64,000 nucleotides of DNA, from contig JAJFJQ010000066.1 of assembly GCA_021773835.1 (NCBI GenBank), positions 290,932-354,931 of the forward strand. Reading direction: 5' to 3'. Below the pieces are notes generated by a model. That model saw only the letters and a list, made by a program, of their open reading frames with translations, made no database searches and was not told where the DNA came from. Source of the DNA: Gammaproteobacteria bacterium. Lineage in GTDB: Bacteria; Pseudomonadota; Gammaproteobacteria; Ga0077536. Position numbers and translations under genes: made by a program. Shown here in pieces: positions 7,814 through 17,785 of this stretch; the first letter of the stretch is position 1, and the number at the start of each line of letters is the position of its first letter.

Positions 7814-9775
7814 ATGGACGATAAAGTCAATCTCACTTCCAGTCTCGATCCAGTCACTTTCGAGGTTCTGCGCAACGCCTTCGTTACCGTTGTCGATCAA
7901 ATGGCCGAGCAGGTGCGTCGTACCTGCTACTCCTTCGTTGTCTACAACCGGGATTTTTCTAATGCCTTATGCGACGCCAACGGCAACACCGTGGCGCAAG
8001 GTAACCAAGACCTCGCGGCCCATGTCGGCACCCTGCATTACACCTGTAAGGCGGTGATCGCTGAATTCGGGGACGACGTCCATGATGGTGACGTCTTTCT
8101 CGTCAACGATCCCTATGTTGGCGGCACCCATTTCAGCGACACGCGCGTATTGGTGCCTATCTTCGTCGGCGGTGAACTCATCGCGTGGAGCCAAGCGAAC
8201 GGTCACTGGGCCGACATGGGCGGCAGCGTACCGGGGTCCTTCGATGTGTCCGCCCGCGACATGTTCAAGGAAGGGATCCGAGTACCCCCGGTCAAGATCT
8301 GGCGCCGCGGTGAATACTGTGGGGATGTCGCAAAATTGATCGCCAAAAACACCCGTGATCCAGACGCCATCATTGGTGACATGGATGCGCAAACCCAAGC
8401 ATGCAAGATCGCCGAGCGTGAGATCCAACGGCTGGCGGAAAAGTACGGCTTGGAGACCATCAAAACCGCCTTCGCCGACGTGCAAGATTATGTTGAACGT
8501 GCGGTGCGTCGACGCCTCTCGGAATTGCCGGACGGTTCATGGGAGACGGTCGATTATGTCGACCAGGATCCGACGGCTACCGAAGGCATGATCCCGATCC
8601 GAGTCAAGATGACCATCACCGATGACGCAGTGGAATTCGACCTCGCGGGATCGCACCCGACCATCGGTTCGATGTACAACTGCGCCTACGGCGGCACGTT
8701 TGCGGCGATCGTCGCGGGTATGAAAACCTTCTTTCCCGAGATCCCGCTAAATTCCGGCCTGTATCGTACGGTGACCGTTTCCGCACCGCAGAACAGCATC
8801 ATCAGTGCCGAGTGGCCGGTCGCAGTATCCGGTTTTGTGATGCCATTCGAGAAGATCATGAATTCAATCTTCGAGCTCTTCTCGATCATCATGCCAGAGC
8901 GTGCAATGGCCTGCGCATTCAACATCGAATACCTGCAAACCGGCGGCCTTGATGCGCGCACCGACCAACGTCCTTATTTCATGCTCTACGACTGGCTCGC
9001 CGGCGGTTGGGGTGGACGTAATGGGAAGGACGGCTTGAGTGCGACCGCGGCATGCTTTGGTGTCGGACTCATGATTCAACCGGTCGAAGGCCAGGAGCGT
9101 ATGAGCCCGGTGCGCACCGATCGCTTTGAGATGGTCACCGACAGTGGCGGCCCTGGCGAATTCCGTGGTGGCGTTGGCCTCGATAAGGCCGGCACCTTGC
9201 TGGAAGTGGAGAATTGCGTCTTTTCATATTTTTGCGATCGCGAACGCTCCGTTGTGTGGGGCATTGAAGGCGGCCTACCTTCGCGACCGCACGGACTGTG
9301 GTTGGAACAGGACGGCAAAGCTGAGTTTCTTGGCGCAGTGTTTTCGGATGTTCCGGTGCGCAATGGCGCAAAGTTCTGGCGCGGCACTGCTGGGGGCGGC
9401 GGTTACGGCGATCCCCTGAAGCGGGATCCGAACAAGGTGTTGCTCGATGTGGAAGACGATTACGTTTCCGTAGAACGAGCTGAGCGGGATTATGGCGTGG
9501 TTATCCAGATAATCGATGAAGAACTTGGCGAGTATGCGGTGGATGAAGCGGCGACTACCGATGCGCGCCAGGAGATTGCCGCCCAGCGCAAAGGATGGCT
9601 CGAAGAAGATCCCGAAACAGTCGCCGCGCGCTTTAGAGACGGTGACATCGACATGTACGATGTTATTCGGCGCTACGGTGTGATCTGCGATTGGGGAACC
9701 GGGGAACTACTCCCCAACTCAACGCGAGACTATCGCGCGTCGATGCAGCGGCGCAGCGTCCCGAATTGGGCTTGA
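7814..9775 (+). CDS. hyuB: Hydantoinase/oxoprolinase subunit B (N-methylhydantoinase B type)
   Basis: 653 residues, Hydantoinase_B family over almost the whole length. The metal-binding region NDPYVGGTHFSDTRV is near residues 95-109, and the Gly-rich GTAGGGGYGDPLKRDP signature is near 525-540. A C-terminal extension of about 110 residues follows that signature. It is the partner of HyuA, forming the amidohydrolase or carboxylase that acts on the ring activated by subunit A. It is followed by 132 bases without a gene and then by the TRAP transporter on the same strand. Confidence 0.9.
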   Translation: MDDKVNLTSSLDPVTFEVLRNAFVTVVDQMAEQVRRTCYSFVVYNRDFSNALCDANGNTVAQGNQDLAAHVGTLHYTCKAVIAEFGDDVHDGDVFLVNDPYVGGTHFSDTRVLVPIFVGGELIAWSQANGHWADMGGSVPGSFDVSARDMFKEGIRVPPVKIWRRGEYCGDVAKLIAKNTRDPDAIIGDMDAQTQACKIAEREIQRLAEKYGLETIKTAFADVQDYVERAVRRRLSELPDGSWETVDYVDQDPTATEGMIPIRVKMTITDDAVEFDLAGSHPTIGSMYNCAYGGTFAAIVAGMKTFFPEIPLNSGLYRTVTVSAPQNSIISAEWPVAVSGFVMPFEKIMNSIFELFSIIMPERAMACAFNIEYLQTGGLDARTDQRPYFMLYDWLAGGWGGRNGKDGLSATAACFGVGLMIQPVEGQERMSPVRTDRFEMVTDSGGPGEFRGGVGLDKAGTLLEVENCVFSYFCDRERSVVWGIEGGLPSRPHGLWLEQDGKAEFLGAVFSDVPVRNGAKFWRGTAGGGGYGDPLKRDPNKVLLDVEDDYVSVERAERDYGVVIQIIDEELGEYAVDEAATTDARQEIAAQRKGWLEEDPETVAARFRDGDIDMYDVIRRYGVICDWGTGELLPNSTRDYRASMQRRSVPNWA

Positions 9776-9907
9776 TCGGTTTCGGCGTAAACTGAGAATC
9801 GTCACCCGCCGGTTTGGCAACCGCTGCACTACGGGGTCACTACAGGTCACCTCCGGCAAATAACGATTTGTCACCTAGTAGGAGCCAAGATCCGCTCGAG
9901 GGTTGCT

Positions 9908-10987
9908 ATGTCTGTCACTAAGTGGGGCGTGATCGCGATCGCTATATTGCAATGCCATGCGACCGTAGCGCTTGGTAACAGTCTTATTGCTCGCAACGAG
10001 TTAACCATCGCTACCGTACACACGGTAAATATCCCATTTGTCAAAGAACTTAGAGATTTTTTCGCGCCCGAATTCAACCGCCGAATGCAAGCGCAAACGG
10101 GCGGCGCTGGCTATGAATGGATTGAGGCGTATGGGAGCGCACTGTTGAAGTGGCATAACGGCCTTGAGACCGTTTCTATCGGCCTCACCGATTTTGGTTG
10201 GGTTGGTACGCTATGGGAACCAGCGAAAATGCCGCTGCAGAACATCACCTACTATCTACCCTTCATCACCGACGACCTTGGGGTGCTGATGCGAACCTTA
10301 AACCAAATCCATCGGGACTTACCCGCTGCCCGACAAGCATGGACAAAGCATAACCAAGAGTTTCTGGCGGCGACGGGGATCGAGACCTACCATCTACTGA
10401 CAAATTTCCCAGTCCATTCGCTCGACGATTTAAACGGCCGCAAAATTCTAGCACCCGGCTCATCAGCAGTCTGGTTAAAAGGCACCGGTGCGGTACCGGT
10501 GGACGGTGCCCTTACGACTTATTACACGCAACTCAAAACCGGCGTTGCAGACGGTGTTGTATCGATGGTGACCGGCGCCTACCCATACCGGATCCACGAA
10601 GTCGCACCATATCTCACCTTGGTTGGCATCGGTGCGCAGTTCGCCGGCGCGCTCAGCGTTAACCTTGACCGCTGGAACCATTTCTCCGATGCGGAACGGT
10701 CGATTTTGCGTGAACTCGCCGATGAATACACCGATAGGAGCGCGGTCGCGGTCGAGGCACGCTATGCCAGCGCACTCGCGGCGATGGTCAAGGAGGGTGC
10801 GATTGTCGCCACCCTACCGCCGAGCGAAAAGCAAAGATGGATAGATGGCCTACCGGAGTACGGTAAGCAGTGGGTAGAACGTAACCAGGCGAAGGGCCTA
10901 CCGGCCGACGAGATGCTACGGCTATTGATGGACGGGGTGCGCCGCGCCGGATTGCAACCACAACGCGATTGGGACCATTACGAATGA
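9908..10987 (+). CDS. TRAP transporter substrate-binding protein (DctP family)
   Basis: 359 residues with an N-terminal signal sequence (hydrophobic run VIAIAILQCHATVALG) and a DctP-type periplasmic domain that closes around an organic acid. It captures the solute and delivers it to the fused DctQM permease encoded 16 bases downstream. The Arg that usually holds the ligand carboxylate is not assigned with certainty. Position directly after hyuAB suggests that it feeds a cyclic amide or related acid to that enzyme. Confidence 0.85.
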   Translation: MSVTKWGVIAIAILQCHATVALGNSLIARNELTIATVHTVNIPFVKELRDFFAPEFNRRMQAQTGGAGYEWIEAYGSALLKWHNGLETVSIGLTDFGWVGTLWEPAKMPLQNITYYLPFITDDLGVLMRTLNQIHRDLPAARQAWTKHNQEFLAATGIETYHLLTNFPVHSLDDLNGRKILAPGSSAVWLKGTGAVPVDGALTTYYTQLKTGVADGVVSMVTGAYPYRIHEVAPYLTLVGIGAQFAGALSVNLDRWNHFSDAERSILRELADEYTDRSAVAVEARYASALAAMVKEGAIVATLPPSEKQRWIDGLPEYGKQWVERNQAKGLPADEMLRLLMDGVRRAGLQPQRDWDHYE

Positions 10988-11003
10988 ACCCTCGCAAGCG
11001 CTA

Positions 11004-12941
11004 GTGGAGACCTCGGACCCACATCACAATGTGCTGGCGAGTACTGGAGTTGGCCGCGTCCTAGCCCGCGTAAGCCGTCCGCTGGTACAAGCCTCCGCGT
11101 TGTTGGTCATATCGCTAGTGCTCTTGATAGCACTCGATGTATTCAGCCGTGCCGTACTCAGCGAACCGCTTCGGGGCGTACCGGAACTCGTCTCCTTAAG
11201 TATCCCAGCGATTGTATTTCTAGCACTCGGCCACCTCTTCGTTGAGCACAAACTGATCCGCGCGGACATGCTGCTACGGCTACTCGCAGAGCGCTCAGTA
11301 GCAAGTGCAGACCTGCTGCAAAGTATTTTTTATAGTGTTGGTGCTGCGGTCATGCTGAGTATCGTGGTACCTGCGACTCGAGCATTTAACTACGCCATCA
11401 CGACCGATGAATTCCTTGGGGTCGAAGGCGAATTCACGGTCCCCTTGTGGCCGTCTAAATTCGTCGTTCTGGTCGGGTCGATCCTGCTTGCAGCATTATG
11501 TCTAAATGCCGCATGGATACATGGCAGATCTTACTTTTTTTCAAGCAACGCAAAATCGCACCGCCATCGATTGATCGTTTCGATATTGACCGTTGGTGGC
11601 GTGATCTTGGCAGTTAGCTTGGCGCTCGCTGTTGAGAGCCGCGCCGCAATTGGGCTGAGCTCAATTGTTTTGTTGTTCGTATTTATCTACGCCGGCATGC
11701 CCGTAGCCTTCGCGCTGGCGAGTTCAGCAGGCGTCGGAATTGCCTTGATCAAAGGAAAACTCTGGGTTGCCGTTGAGACAATCGCCTTGGTCGCCGACGG
11801 CTCGGTATCCGAATATGTATTCGCCGCCGTGCCCTTGTTCGTGCTCATGGGTCTCGTTGTTGGGGTCGCCGACATTGGTCGCGATTCGTTGCAGGCGACA
11901 CACTGGTTGTTGCGACGAGTCAAAGGCGGAATTGGGGTTGCTACCGTTGCGGCTAACGCGGTGTTCGCTGCAATCACCGGGATCTCAATTGCATCGGCGG
12001 CCATATTTAGTCGCATTGCAGTGCCCCCTTTAATCGAACATGGCTTCACGCCTCGATTCGCCGTCGGACTCGTCGCCGGCACATCGGTTCTCGGCATGCT
12101 GATCCCGCCAAGCCTATTACTGATCGTCTACGGCCTCGTCGCCGAGGTGTCGATAAGTCAATTGTTTCTCGCCGCGATAATTCCGGGTTTGATTCTCGCG
12201 AGCGCTTTCGCCGCTGGCGTAATGGTGGCCGTAGGATTTCGAATGCGCTTCGCTGTTACAGATAAGGCACTGCCGAATATCGAAGACACCATCGACGCGC
12301 GGTCAGCGCTGTTGAAGATCGTTCCTGTTGCGACACTGATCGCCATCGTTCTTGGTGGCATATACGGCGGTATCTTCACTCCAACAGAAGCCGGCGCGAT
12401 CGGCACCCTCTCGGCGACGGTGATAGCACTGGCGATGCGCCGTACCACCATGAGAGAACTTGCATCGCTCTCGGTAGATGCCGCCGCCGGTTCGGCATCG
12501 ATACTGTTTCTCATTATCGCCGCCAGCGCGTTTGCGATAATGCTGACTTTGTCGGGGATCCCGGCCTATTTAAGCGCACAAATCGGCGCCGCCGACCTCG
12601 GCCTCGTGAGCTACGCCATCGGTTATCTGCTAGTCCTGATCCTCCTCGGCATGGTCTTGGATTCGACATCGATTTTGTTGATCATGGTGCCGCTCGCGAT
12701 GCCGACAGTCCAAGCACTCGGCGGCGATCTCATTTGGTTTGGTATTGTGAGCGTTATCGGTGTAGAAATAGGCTTGCTAACACCACCGCTTGGTCTCAGC
12801 GTCTACGCGATCAAAGCGTCTCTTGAGGACACAACGATCTCACTCAATGATATTTTCATTGGTGCGTTGCCATTTATCTTTATCATGCTAGTGGTCACCT
12901 GCGCCTTGATTTTTTATCCACAAATGACATTGCAACTGTAA
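11004..12941 (+). CDS. TRAP transporter fused permease (DctQ-DctM)
   Basis: 645 residues. Residues 1 to about 180 form the small four-helix DctQ module. A long polytopic DctM module follows (about 220-640), with repeated Gly/Ala-rich helices and the motif GMLIPPSLLLIVYG typical of the large subunit. DctQ and DctM are separate genes in many bacteria; here they are one polypeptide. The start is GTG at 11004, because the ATG overlapping the dctP stop closes after six codons. It uses the ion gradient to import the solute bound by the DctP protein. Confidence 0.88.
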   Translation: METSDPHHNVLASTGVGRVLARVSRPLVQASALLVISLVLLIALDVFSRAVLSEPLRGVPELVSLSIPAIVFLALGHLFVEHKLIRADMLLRLLAERSVASADLLQSIFYSVGAAVMLSIVVPATRAFNYAITTDEFLGVEGEFTVPLWPSKFVVLVGSILLAALCLNAAWIHGRSYFFSSNAKSHRHRLIVSILTVGGVILAVSLALAVESRAAIGLSSIVLLFVFIYAGMPVAFALASSAGVGIALIKGKLWVAVETIALVADGSVSEYVFAAVPLFVLMGLVVGVADIGRDSLQATHWLLRRVKGGIGVATVAANAVFAAITGISIASAAIFSRIAVPPLIEHGFTPRFAVGLVAGTSVLGMLIPPSLLLIVYGLVAEVSISQLFLAAIIPGLILASAFAAGVMVAVGFRMRFAVTDKALPNIEDTIDARSALLKIVPVATLIAIVLGGIYGGIFTPTEAGAIGTLSATVIALAMRRTTMRELASLSVDAAAGSASILFLIIAASAFAIMLTLSGIPAYLSAQIGAADLGLVSYAIGYLLVLILLGMVLDSTSILLIMVPLAMPTVQALGGDLIWFGIVSVIGVEIGLLTPPLGLSVYAIKASLEDTTISLNDIFIGALPFIFIMLVVTCALIFYPQMTLQL

Positions 12942-12978
12942 ACGTTTATCAAAAAGACATGGACAATAGGAACACTCA

Positions 12979-13785
12979 ATGAGTTGGTGGGGCAAGATCA
13001 TTGGCGGGACCTTCGGCTTTATGCTCGGTGGACCTCTCGGCGCCATGCTCGGCGCAGCGGTAGGACATAATTTTGACCAAGGGCTAAAAACCCGCCCCGC
13101 GGGTTCTCCATACGGGCACGGACCCGATCAAGAGCGCATCCAAAGCGCGTTTTTCACTACCGTCTTTTCCGTCATGGGCCACGTCGCGAAGGCCGACGGC
13201 AGGGTCAGCGAAGACGAGATAGCCATGGCCCGATCGGTGATGCAACAGATGTCGCTGGATCAAAACCAAACTCGGGTCGCGATGGACTTATTCAATCAAG
13301 GAAAACATCCGGATTTTGCATTGGATGCCGTCATCGCTCAGTTTAAGACGGAATGTCATCGGCGTCGCACCCTGATGCAGATGTTCATAGAGATCTTACT
13401 GCACGCCGCCTATGCCGATGGTGTGCTGCATCCCCACGAAGAGGCGCTACTAAAAGATATTTGTGCCAAGCTCGGTTTCTCGAGCGCACATTTCCAACAA
13501 CTCGAAGCGATGGTACGCGCGCAACGCTTCTTTACCGGCGACAGCCGCCAGTCTGGCCGCCCACCGACTGCTGAGTTACTAGCGGATGCCTACACACTAC
13601 TCGGCGTTCAACCCACCGATAGCGATGCAGAAATAAAAAAGGCCTATCGACGCATGATGAGTCAACACCACCCGGACAAACTCATGGCCAAAGGCCTACC
13701 GGAAGAAATGGTCAAGCTCGCAACGCAGAAAACTCAAGAGATAAAAGCCGCCTTCGATTTAATCAAAGAAAACCGCCCCGATTGA
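12979..13785 (+). CDS. djlA: Co-chaperone DjlA
   Basis: 268 residues with the full DjlA layout: an N-terminal Gly-rich membrane anchor (GGTFGFMLGGPLGAMLG, residues 9-25), a central TerB-like helical domain (about 55-185), and a C-terminal J domain (about 203-268) with the HPD motif at 231-233. It stimulates DnaK ATPase at the inner-membrane face and is linked to envelope stress responses. It is a single gene between the TRAP permease and a MATE pump. One of the few informative markers here, it fits a gammaproteobacterium. Confidence 0.95.
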   Translation: MSWWGKIIGGTFGFMLGGPLGAMLGAAVGHNFDQGLKTRPAGSPYGHGPDQERIQSAFFTTVFSVMGHVAKADGRVSEDEIAMARSVMQQMSLDQNQTRVAMDLFNQGKHPDFALDAVIAQFKTECHRRRTLMQMFIEILLHAAYADGVLHPHEEALLKDICAKLGFSSAHFQQLEAMVRAQRFFTGDSRQSGRPPTAELLADAYTLLGVQPTDSDAEIKKAYRRMMSQHHPDKLMAKGLPEEMVKLATQKTQEIKAAFDLIKENRPD

Positions 13786-13830
13786 GGCATTTGGTCAATT
13801 CCTTTTTAAGCCTGCCGTCGTAGTTGATCC

Positions 13831-15261
13831 ATGTTGCAAGCGCTAAAGCAGCGGGCCCAAGGTTTCCGATCGAGTGTCATCGAAACCGTTGCGTTAATCC
13901 GTGAGTCGCTGAATGGTAGCGACCAAGACTTTACCGAAGGCCCAATGAATCGGGCGATCATCCTGCTCGCGATTCCGATGATGCTTGAGATGACGATGGA
14001 ATCTATCTTTGCCATTGTCGACATCTATTTCGTCTCAAAGCTCGGTGCAGACGCGATCGCAACGCTCGGCATTACCGAAGCGGTTATCACCCTCCTTTAC
14101 GCCGTGGCAATCGGGTTGAGCATGGCGGTGACGGCGCTAGTCGCACGCCGGATCGGCGAACACAATCCGGAGGGCGCAGCAATCGTCGCCGGTCAATCGT
14201 TGTGGGTTGGCGTGCTCCTGTCGCTGATGATTGGTGTTAGCGGTGCCGTTTACGCTGAAGATCTGCTGCGCCTGATGGGCGCGAGTCAAGGTGCGATTGC
14301 CGAACATGCGGGCTACACGGCCATCATGTTCGGCGGCTGCGGTAGCATCTTGTTGCTGTTCCTCATCAATGGCGTATTTCGTGGCGCCGGTGATGCCAGC
14401 ATTGCAATGCGCGTCCTGTGGTTCGCAAACGGCGTTAATTTCGTCCTCGATCCGTGTCTCATCTTTGGCCTCGGCCCGTTTCCAGAACTCGGGTTGGCCG
14501 GGGCCGCCGTCGCGACCACTATCGGGCGCAGCTGCGGCGTCGCCTTACAGCTTTACTATCTGTTTTTCGGCAAAACGCGCGTCGTTTTGTCGCGCTGCCA
14601 TCTACGACCGAGGTTCGACGAAATGCTACATCTCGTCCAGGTCTCGATCGGTGGCATTGCACAGTTCTTTATCGCGACCTCGAGCTGGGTTTTGCTCATG
14701 AAAATCGTTGCCGGTTATGGAAGTGTTGCGATTGCCGGCTACACGATCGCGATACGCATTCTCGATTTCATCATTCTGCCGGCGTGGGGACTCAGCAACG
14801 CGGCGGCAACCTTGGTTGGCCAAAACCTCGGAGCCCAACAACCCGAGCGCGCCGAACAATTCGTGTGGCGTGTCGCCACCTATAACTTTGTGTTCCTCAT
14901 GGGCATTGGTATTGTATTGATCGCGACCCCAAACCCGATCATCATGATTTTCACCGATGAACCGGCGATCTTTGCACACGCGGTAAGTTGCTTACGCTGG
15001 TTAAGCTACGGGCTTGGATTATTCGCAATCGGGCTTGTGCTCACTCAGGCATTCAACGGTGCCGGCGATACAATGACCCCGACAAAGATCAACTTTCTTG
15101 CATTCTGGATCATCCAGCTCCCGCTTGCCTATTGGTTGGCGGAGCACATTGTTCAAGGTCCGGATGGCGTATTTATTGCCATTTTTTTGGGAGAATCTTT
15201 AATGACACTCATCGCATACGCCATCTTTCGACGCGGTCATTGGAAATTAATACAAATTTAG
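13831..15261 (+). CDS. MATE family efflux transporter
   Basis: 476 residues with twelve predicted transmembrane helices in two MatE repeats, beginning at MNRAIILLAIPMMLEM (about residue 32). The first 30 residues form a hydrophilic N-terminal tail. It exports drugs or metabolites in exchange for Na+ or H+. It ends 12 bases before the SDR gene, so the two may be co-transcribed. The substrate cannot be predicted. A start at an internal ATG in front of the first repeat is possible. Confidence 0.9.
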   Translation: MLQALKQRAQGFRSSVIETVALIRESLNGSDQDFTEGPMNRAIILLAIPMMLEMTMESIFAIVDIYFVSKLGADAIATLGITEAVITLLYAVAIGLSMAVTALVARRIGEHNPEGAAIVAGQSLWVGVLLSLMIGVSGAVYAEDLLRLMGASQGAIAEHAGYTAIMFGGCGSILLLFLINGVFRGAGDASIAMRVLWFANGVNFVLDPCLIFGLGPFPELGLAGAAVATTIGRSCGVALQLYYLFFGKTRVVLSRCHLRPRFDEMLHLVQVSIGGIAQFFIATSSWVLLMKIVAGYGSVAIAGYTIAIRILDFIILPAWGLSNAAATLVGQNLGAQQPERAEQFVWRVATYNFVFLMGIGIVLIATPNPIIMIFTDEPAIFAHAVSCLRWLSYGLGLFAIGLVLTQAFNGAGDTMTPTKINFLAFWIIQLPLAYWLAEHIVQGPDGVFIAIFLGESLMTLIAYAIFRRGHWKLIQI

Positions 15262-15273
15262 GGAGCAGCTGCT

Positions 15274-16044
15274 ATGCAAGACCTCTTTTCAATCGAGGGT
15301 AAAACCGCATTGATAACCGGCGGGTCTCGCGGTATCGGTTTAATGATGGCGCGCGCCTATGTCGAACACGGCGCCAAAGTCTACATCTCTTCACGTAAGG
15401 CCGAAGCGTGCGATGCGGTGGCCAGCGAACTATCGGCGATCGGCGAGTGCATCGCGCTTCCTGCAGATCTCTCGCAGATGGACGAGGTAGAACGGCTCGC
15501 GCATGAGCTAAGCGAGCGTGAACCCCAACTTCACGTGCTGATCAACAATGCCGGCGCGACCTGGGGCGGCACAATCGATGAGTTCCCCGAAAAAGGCTGG
15601 GACAAAGTCATGGATCTGAACGTCAAATCGGTGTTCTTTCTCACCCAAAAACTTCTGCCCTTACTGGATGCGGCTGCGAGCGCGGCGGATCCGGCGCGCG
15701 TGATCAATATCGGCTCGGTCGATGGATTACACCTATCGAAATTTGAAAATTTCTCCTACAGTCCATCAAAAGCCGCGGTCCATCACCTAACGCGGATGAC
15801 GGCAACCCATCTGGCCTCACGCAATATCACGGTCAATGCGATAGCACCCGGCCCGTTTGAAACGACGATGATGGCACCGATGATCGAACAGATGGGCGAC
15901 AGTATCCGTGCGGCGGTACCGTTACAACGATTCGGCCAGCCGGCGGATGCTGCAGGGCTTGCAATTTTTCTAGGCGCGCGCGCTTCCGCGTTTATTACAG
16001 GCACCGTGATCCCCCTCGACGGTGGAATCATCGGCGCCAGCTAG
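15274..16044 (+). CDS. SDR family oxidoreductase
   Basis: 256-residue classical short-chain dehydrogenase. TGGSRGIG (residues 15-22) is the nucleotide loop, NNAG lies mid-chain, and the catalytic motif YSPSK is near residue 162, with its Ser in NIGSVDG. The C-terminal PLDGG is typical. It resembles enzymes of the RhlG/3-oxoacyl-ACP reductase type. The start has a good ribosome site (GGGAGC). It is the first gene of a tight trio with the DsbA-like and MEKHLA genes. Confidence 0.9.
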   Translation: MQDLFSIEGKTALITGGSRGIGLMMARAYVEHGAKVYISSRKAEACDAVASELSAIGECIALPADLSQMDEVERLAHELSEREPQLHVLINNAGATWGGTIDEFPEKGWDKVMDLNVKSVFFLTQKLLPLLDAAASAADPARVINIGSVDGLHLSKFENFSYSPSKAAVHHLTRMTATHLASRNITVNAIAPGPFETTMMAPMIEQMGDSIRAAVPLQRFGQPADAAGLAIFLGARASAFITGTVIPLDGGIIGAS

Positions 16045-16066
16045 TAACGACGTAATGGTGAGTGAC

Positions 16067-16723
16067 ATGAATTCAGATGAACCTACTACGACACTTGAGA
16101 TTATTTCCGACGTCGTTTGTCCGTGGTGCTATATCGGAAAACGGCGTCTCAGCCAAGCGCTTGAAATATTAGGATCCGATATTCCGATCACGGTGCGCTG
16201 GAAGCCCTATGAGCTAAACCCGACCATGCCCGCCGGAGGCATGGACAGGCAAAATTATTACGCTAGCAAGTTTGGCTCCGCCGCGTACGCAGAAAACCTC
16301 ATCGCCAACGTTACCGCCAACGCTCACAACGATGGCCTGGCAATGGATTACGACAACATCAAGCGCGTACCGAATACACGTATCGCACACCGCCTGATCT
16401 GGCTGGCTGAACAATTCGACTGCCAGGACGCAATCGTCGACGCGCTGTTCCAAGCCTATTTTGTCGACGGTCGCAACATCGAAGACCGCGAGGTCTTGCT
16501 CGACATTGCGGTTGAAGCGGGGATCGCAGACGACGTTGCTAGTGAGTTTCTAGACAGCGACGAGGCGCTTGATCTCGTCGCAACCGAAGCGAAAGCGGCG
16601 CACAACGCCGGTATTCAAGGGGTCCCAGCGTTTGTATTAAACGGACGCTTCTTATTTTCCGGGGCGCAATCACCCGAGACGATTTCGCTGACGATTAAGC
16701 GCGCAATTGCCAAAGGACTGTGA
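16067..16723 (+). CDS. DsbA family oxidoreductase (FrnE-like)
   Basis: 218 residues. A thioredoxin fold with inserted helical domain, and the active-site motif CPWC (DVVCPWCYIGKRRL) near the N-terminus. There is no signal peptide, so it is a cytosolic FrnE/2-hydroxychromene-isomerase-like member rather than a periplasmic DsbA. The C-terminal GVPAFVLNGRFLFSGAQ carries the cis-Pro loop. The ATG at 16067 is preferred; a longer frame back to 16022 would overlap the SDR gene. Its stop overlaps the GTG of the next gene (GTGA). Confidence 0.88.
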   Translation: MNSDEPTTTLEIISDVVCPWCYIGKRRLSQALEILGSDIPITVRWKPYELNPTMPAGGMDRQNYYASKFGSAAYAENLIANVTANAHNDGLAMDYDNIKRVPNTRIAHRLIWLAEQFDCQDAIVDALFQAYFVDGRNIEDREVLLDIAVEAGIADDVASEFLDSDEALDLVATEAKAAHNAGIQGVPAFVLNGRFLFSGAQSPETISLTIKRAIAKGL

Positions 16724-17193
16724 GCGGCCCGCCATCATCAGACAATGGATATCTCGCCGATCACGTCGAGATATTGCTCGATAGCTACCGGCGTGCGCTC
16801 GGTCGGCCGCTGTTCGCGGACCTCGACTCGTCAACCGCGACCGCGCGCGCACTCTTCTTTGCCGATTTCGCGATCCTATCGTCTGGGACAGAATCGGACC
16901 CCCTCTTCAGCTACGCCAACCAAACAGCGCTCGCGCTATTTGAACTCGATTGGGCGACACTGATCGCGCTCCCAGCGCGCGAATCTGCCGAACCCGCGCA
17001 CCAATCAGCTCGCGCTAAACTCATGGCCGAGGTAGAAAGCGCTGGTTTTACCGAAGGATATTCCGGCGTTCGAATTTCTGCTAGCGGCCAACGGTTCATG
17101 ATCGAGGATGCGACTATTTGGAATCTGGTCGCAGCTGACGGCACGGCGTACGGACAAGCCGCCACGTTCAAGAAATGGCGACATGATTTCTAA
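16720..17193 (+). CDS. MEKHLA domain-containing protein
   Basis: 157 residues that match the MEKHLA domain, a PAS-related sensor fold also found at the end of plant HD-ZIP III factors. The bacterial stand-alone proteins have no proven function. Visible family features are FADFAILSSG, the FSYANQTALALFELDW segment and the terminal GQAATFKKW. The GTG start overlaps the stop codon of the DsbA-like gene, implying translational coupling. Cytosolic. Confidence 0.85.
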   Translation: MSGPPSSDNGYLADHVEILLDSYRRALGRPLFADLDSSTATARALFFADFAILSSGTESDPLFSYANQTALALFELDWATLIALPARESAEPAHQSARAKLMAEVESAGFTEGYSGVRISASGQRFMIEDATIWNLVAADGTAYGQAATFKKWRHDF

Positions 17194-17234
17194 GTTAAAC
17201 CGCGCTAAACCCGCGGGGACCCACTAGCGCGCGA

Positions 17235-17645
17235 TCACGCGCCGCCGGCTGCGATATAGAAGGCGTAACTCCAGATAAGCCAAATCACGACCTGCACGGT
17301 GAACAAGGTCGCTCGAATGAGGATCGCCGGCAATGATACGGATAGCATATGGACAACGGATTGCAGGATCCTAGAACCAAGGGCCACCATCGCAAGACCA
17401 TCCGTGATTTCACTTTGACCGGTCGCAATGCCATAGATCAGTAGCGCGCTAGGTATCACTAACCATTCAAGACTATTGGCTTGTGCTCGGGTAATACGCT
17501 GCGGTGTTCCGCCCAGATCAATGCCTTGTTGATCGAATACTAGTTGACCGCTCAAGGCGTATTTAGTGCGCGCACCCAGTAATACGAACATTAGTACAAT
17601 GGACCAAATGATCAGACCGAATAAACAGATGATACTTGCACTCAT
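17235..17645 (-). CDS. MAPEG family membrane protein
   Basis: 136 residues with four hydrophobic helices and the MAPEG pattern (loop with RITRAQANSLE and the helix starting WLVIPSALL). MAPEG proteins are trimeric membrane enzymes of glutathione and eicosanoid metabolism in eukaryotes; bacterial members are mostly unassigned. The ATG at 17645 is chosen because GGAGG lies eight bases upstream. The open frame runs back to a GTG at 17681 without a ribosome site. Confidence 0.85.
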   Translation of the reverse strand: MSASIICLFGLIIWSIVLMFVLLGARTKYALSGQLVFDQQGIDLGGTPQRITRAQANSLEWLVIPSALLIYGIATGQSEITDGLAMVALGSRILQSVVHMLSVSLPAILIRATLFTVQVVIWLIWSYAFYIAAGGA

Positions 17646-17785
17646 ACCGGATACCTCCCGCAACACCCGCGTTGTAGACACCGCTTTCGACCTGGTATGG
17701 GCCGAAAATCAACGACCAGAGTAGGCGAAACTGTATAGATTGCAATGGGCCACCCGAAACCGGACATTCAATTAGCAGCCGTGCG

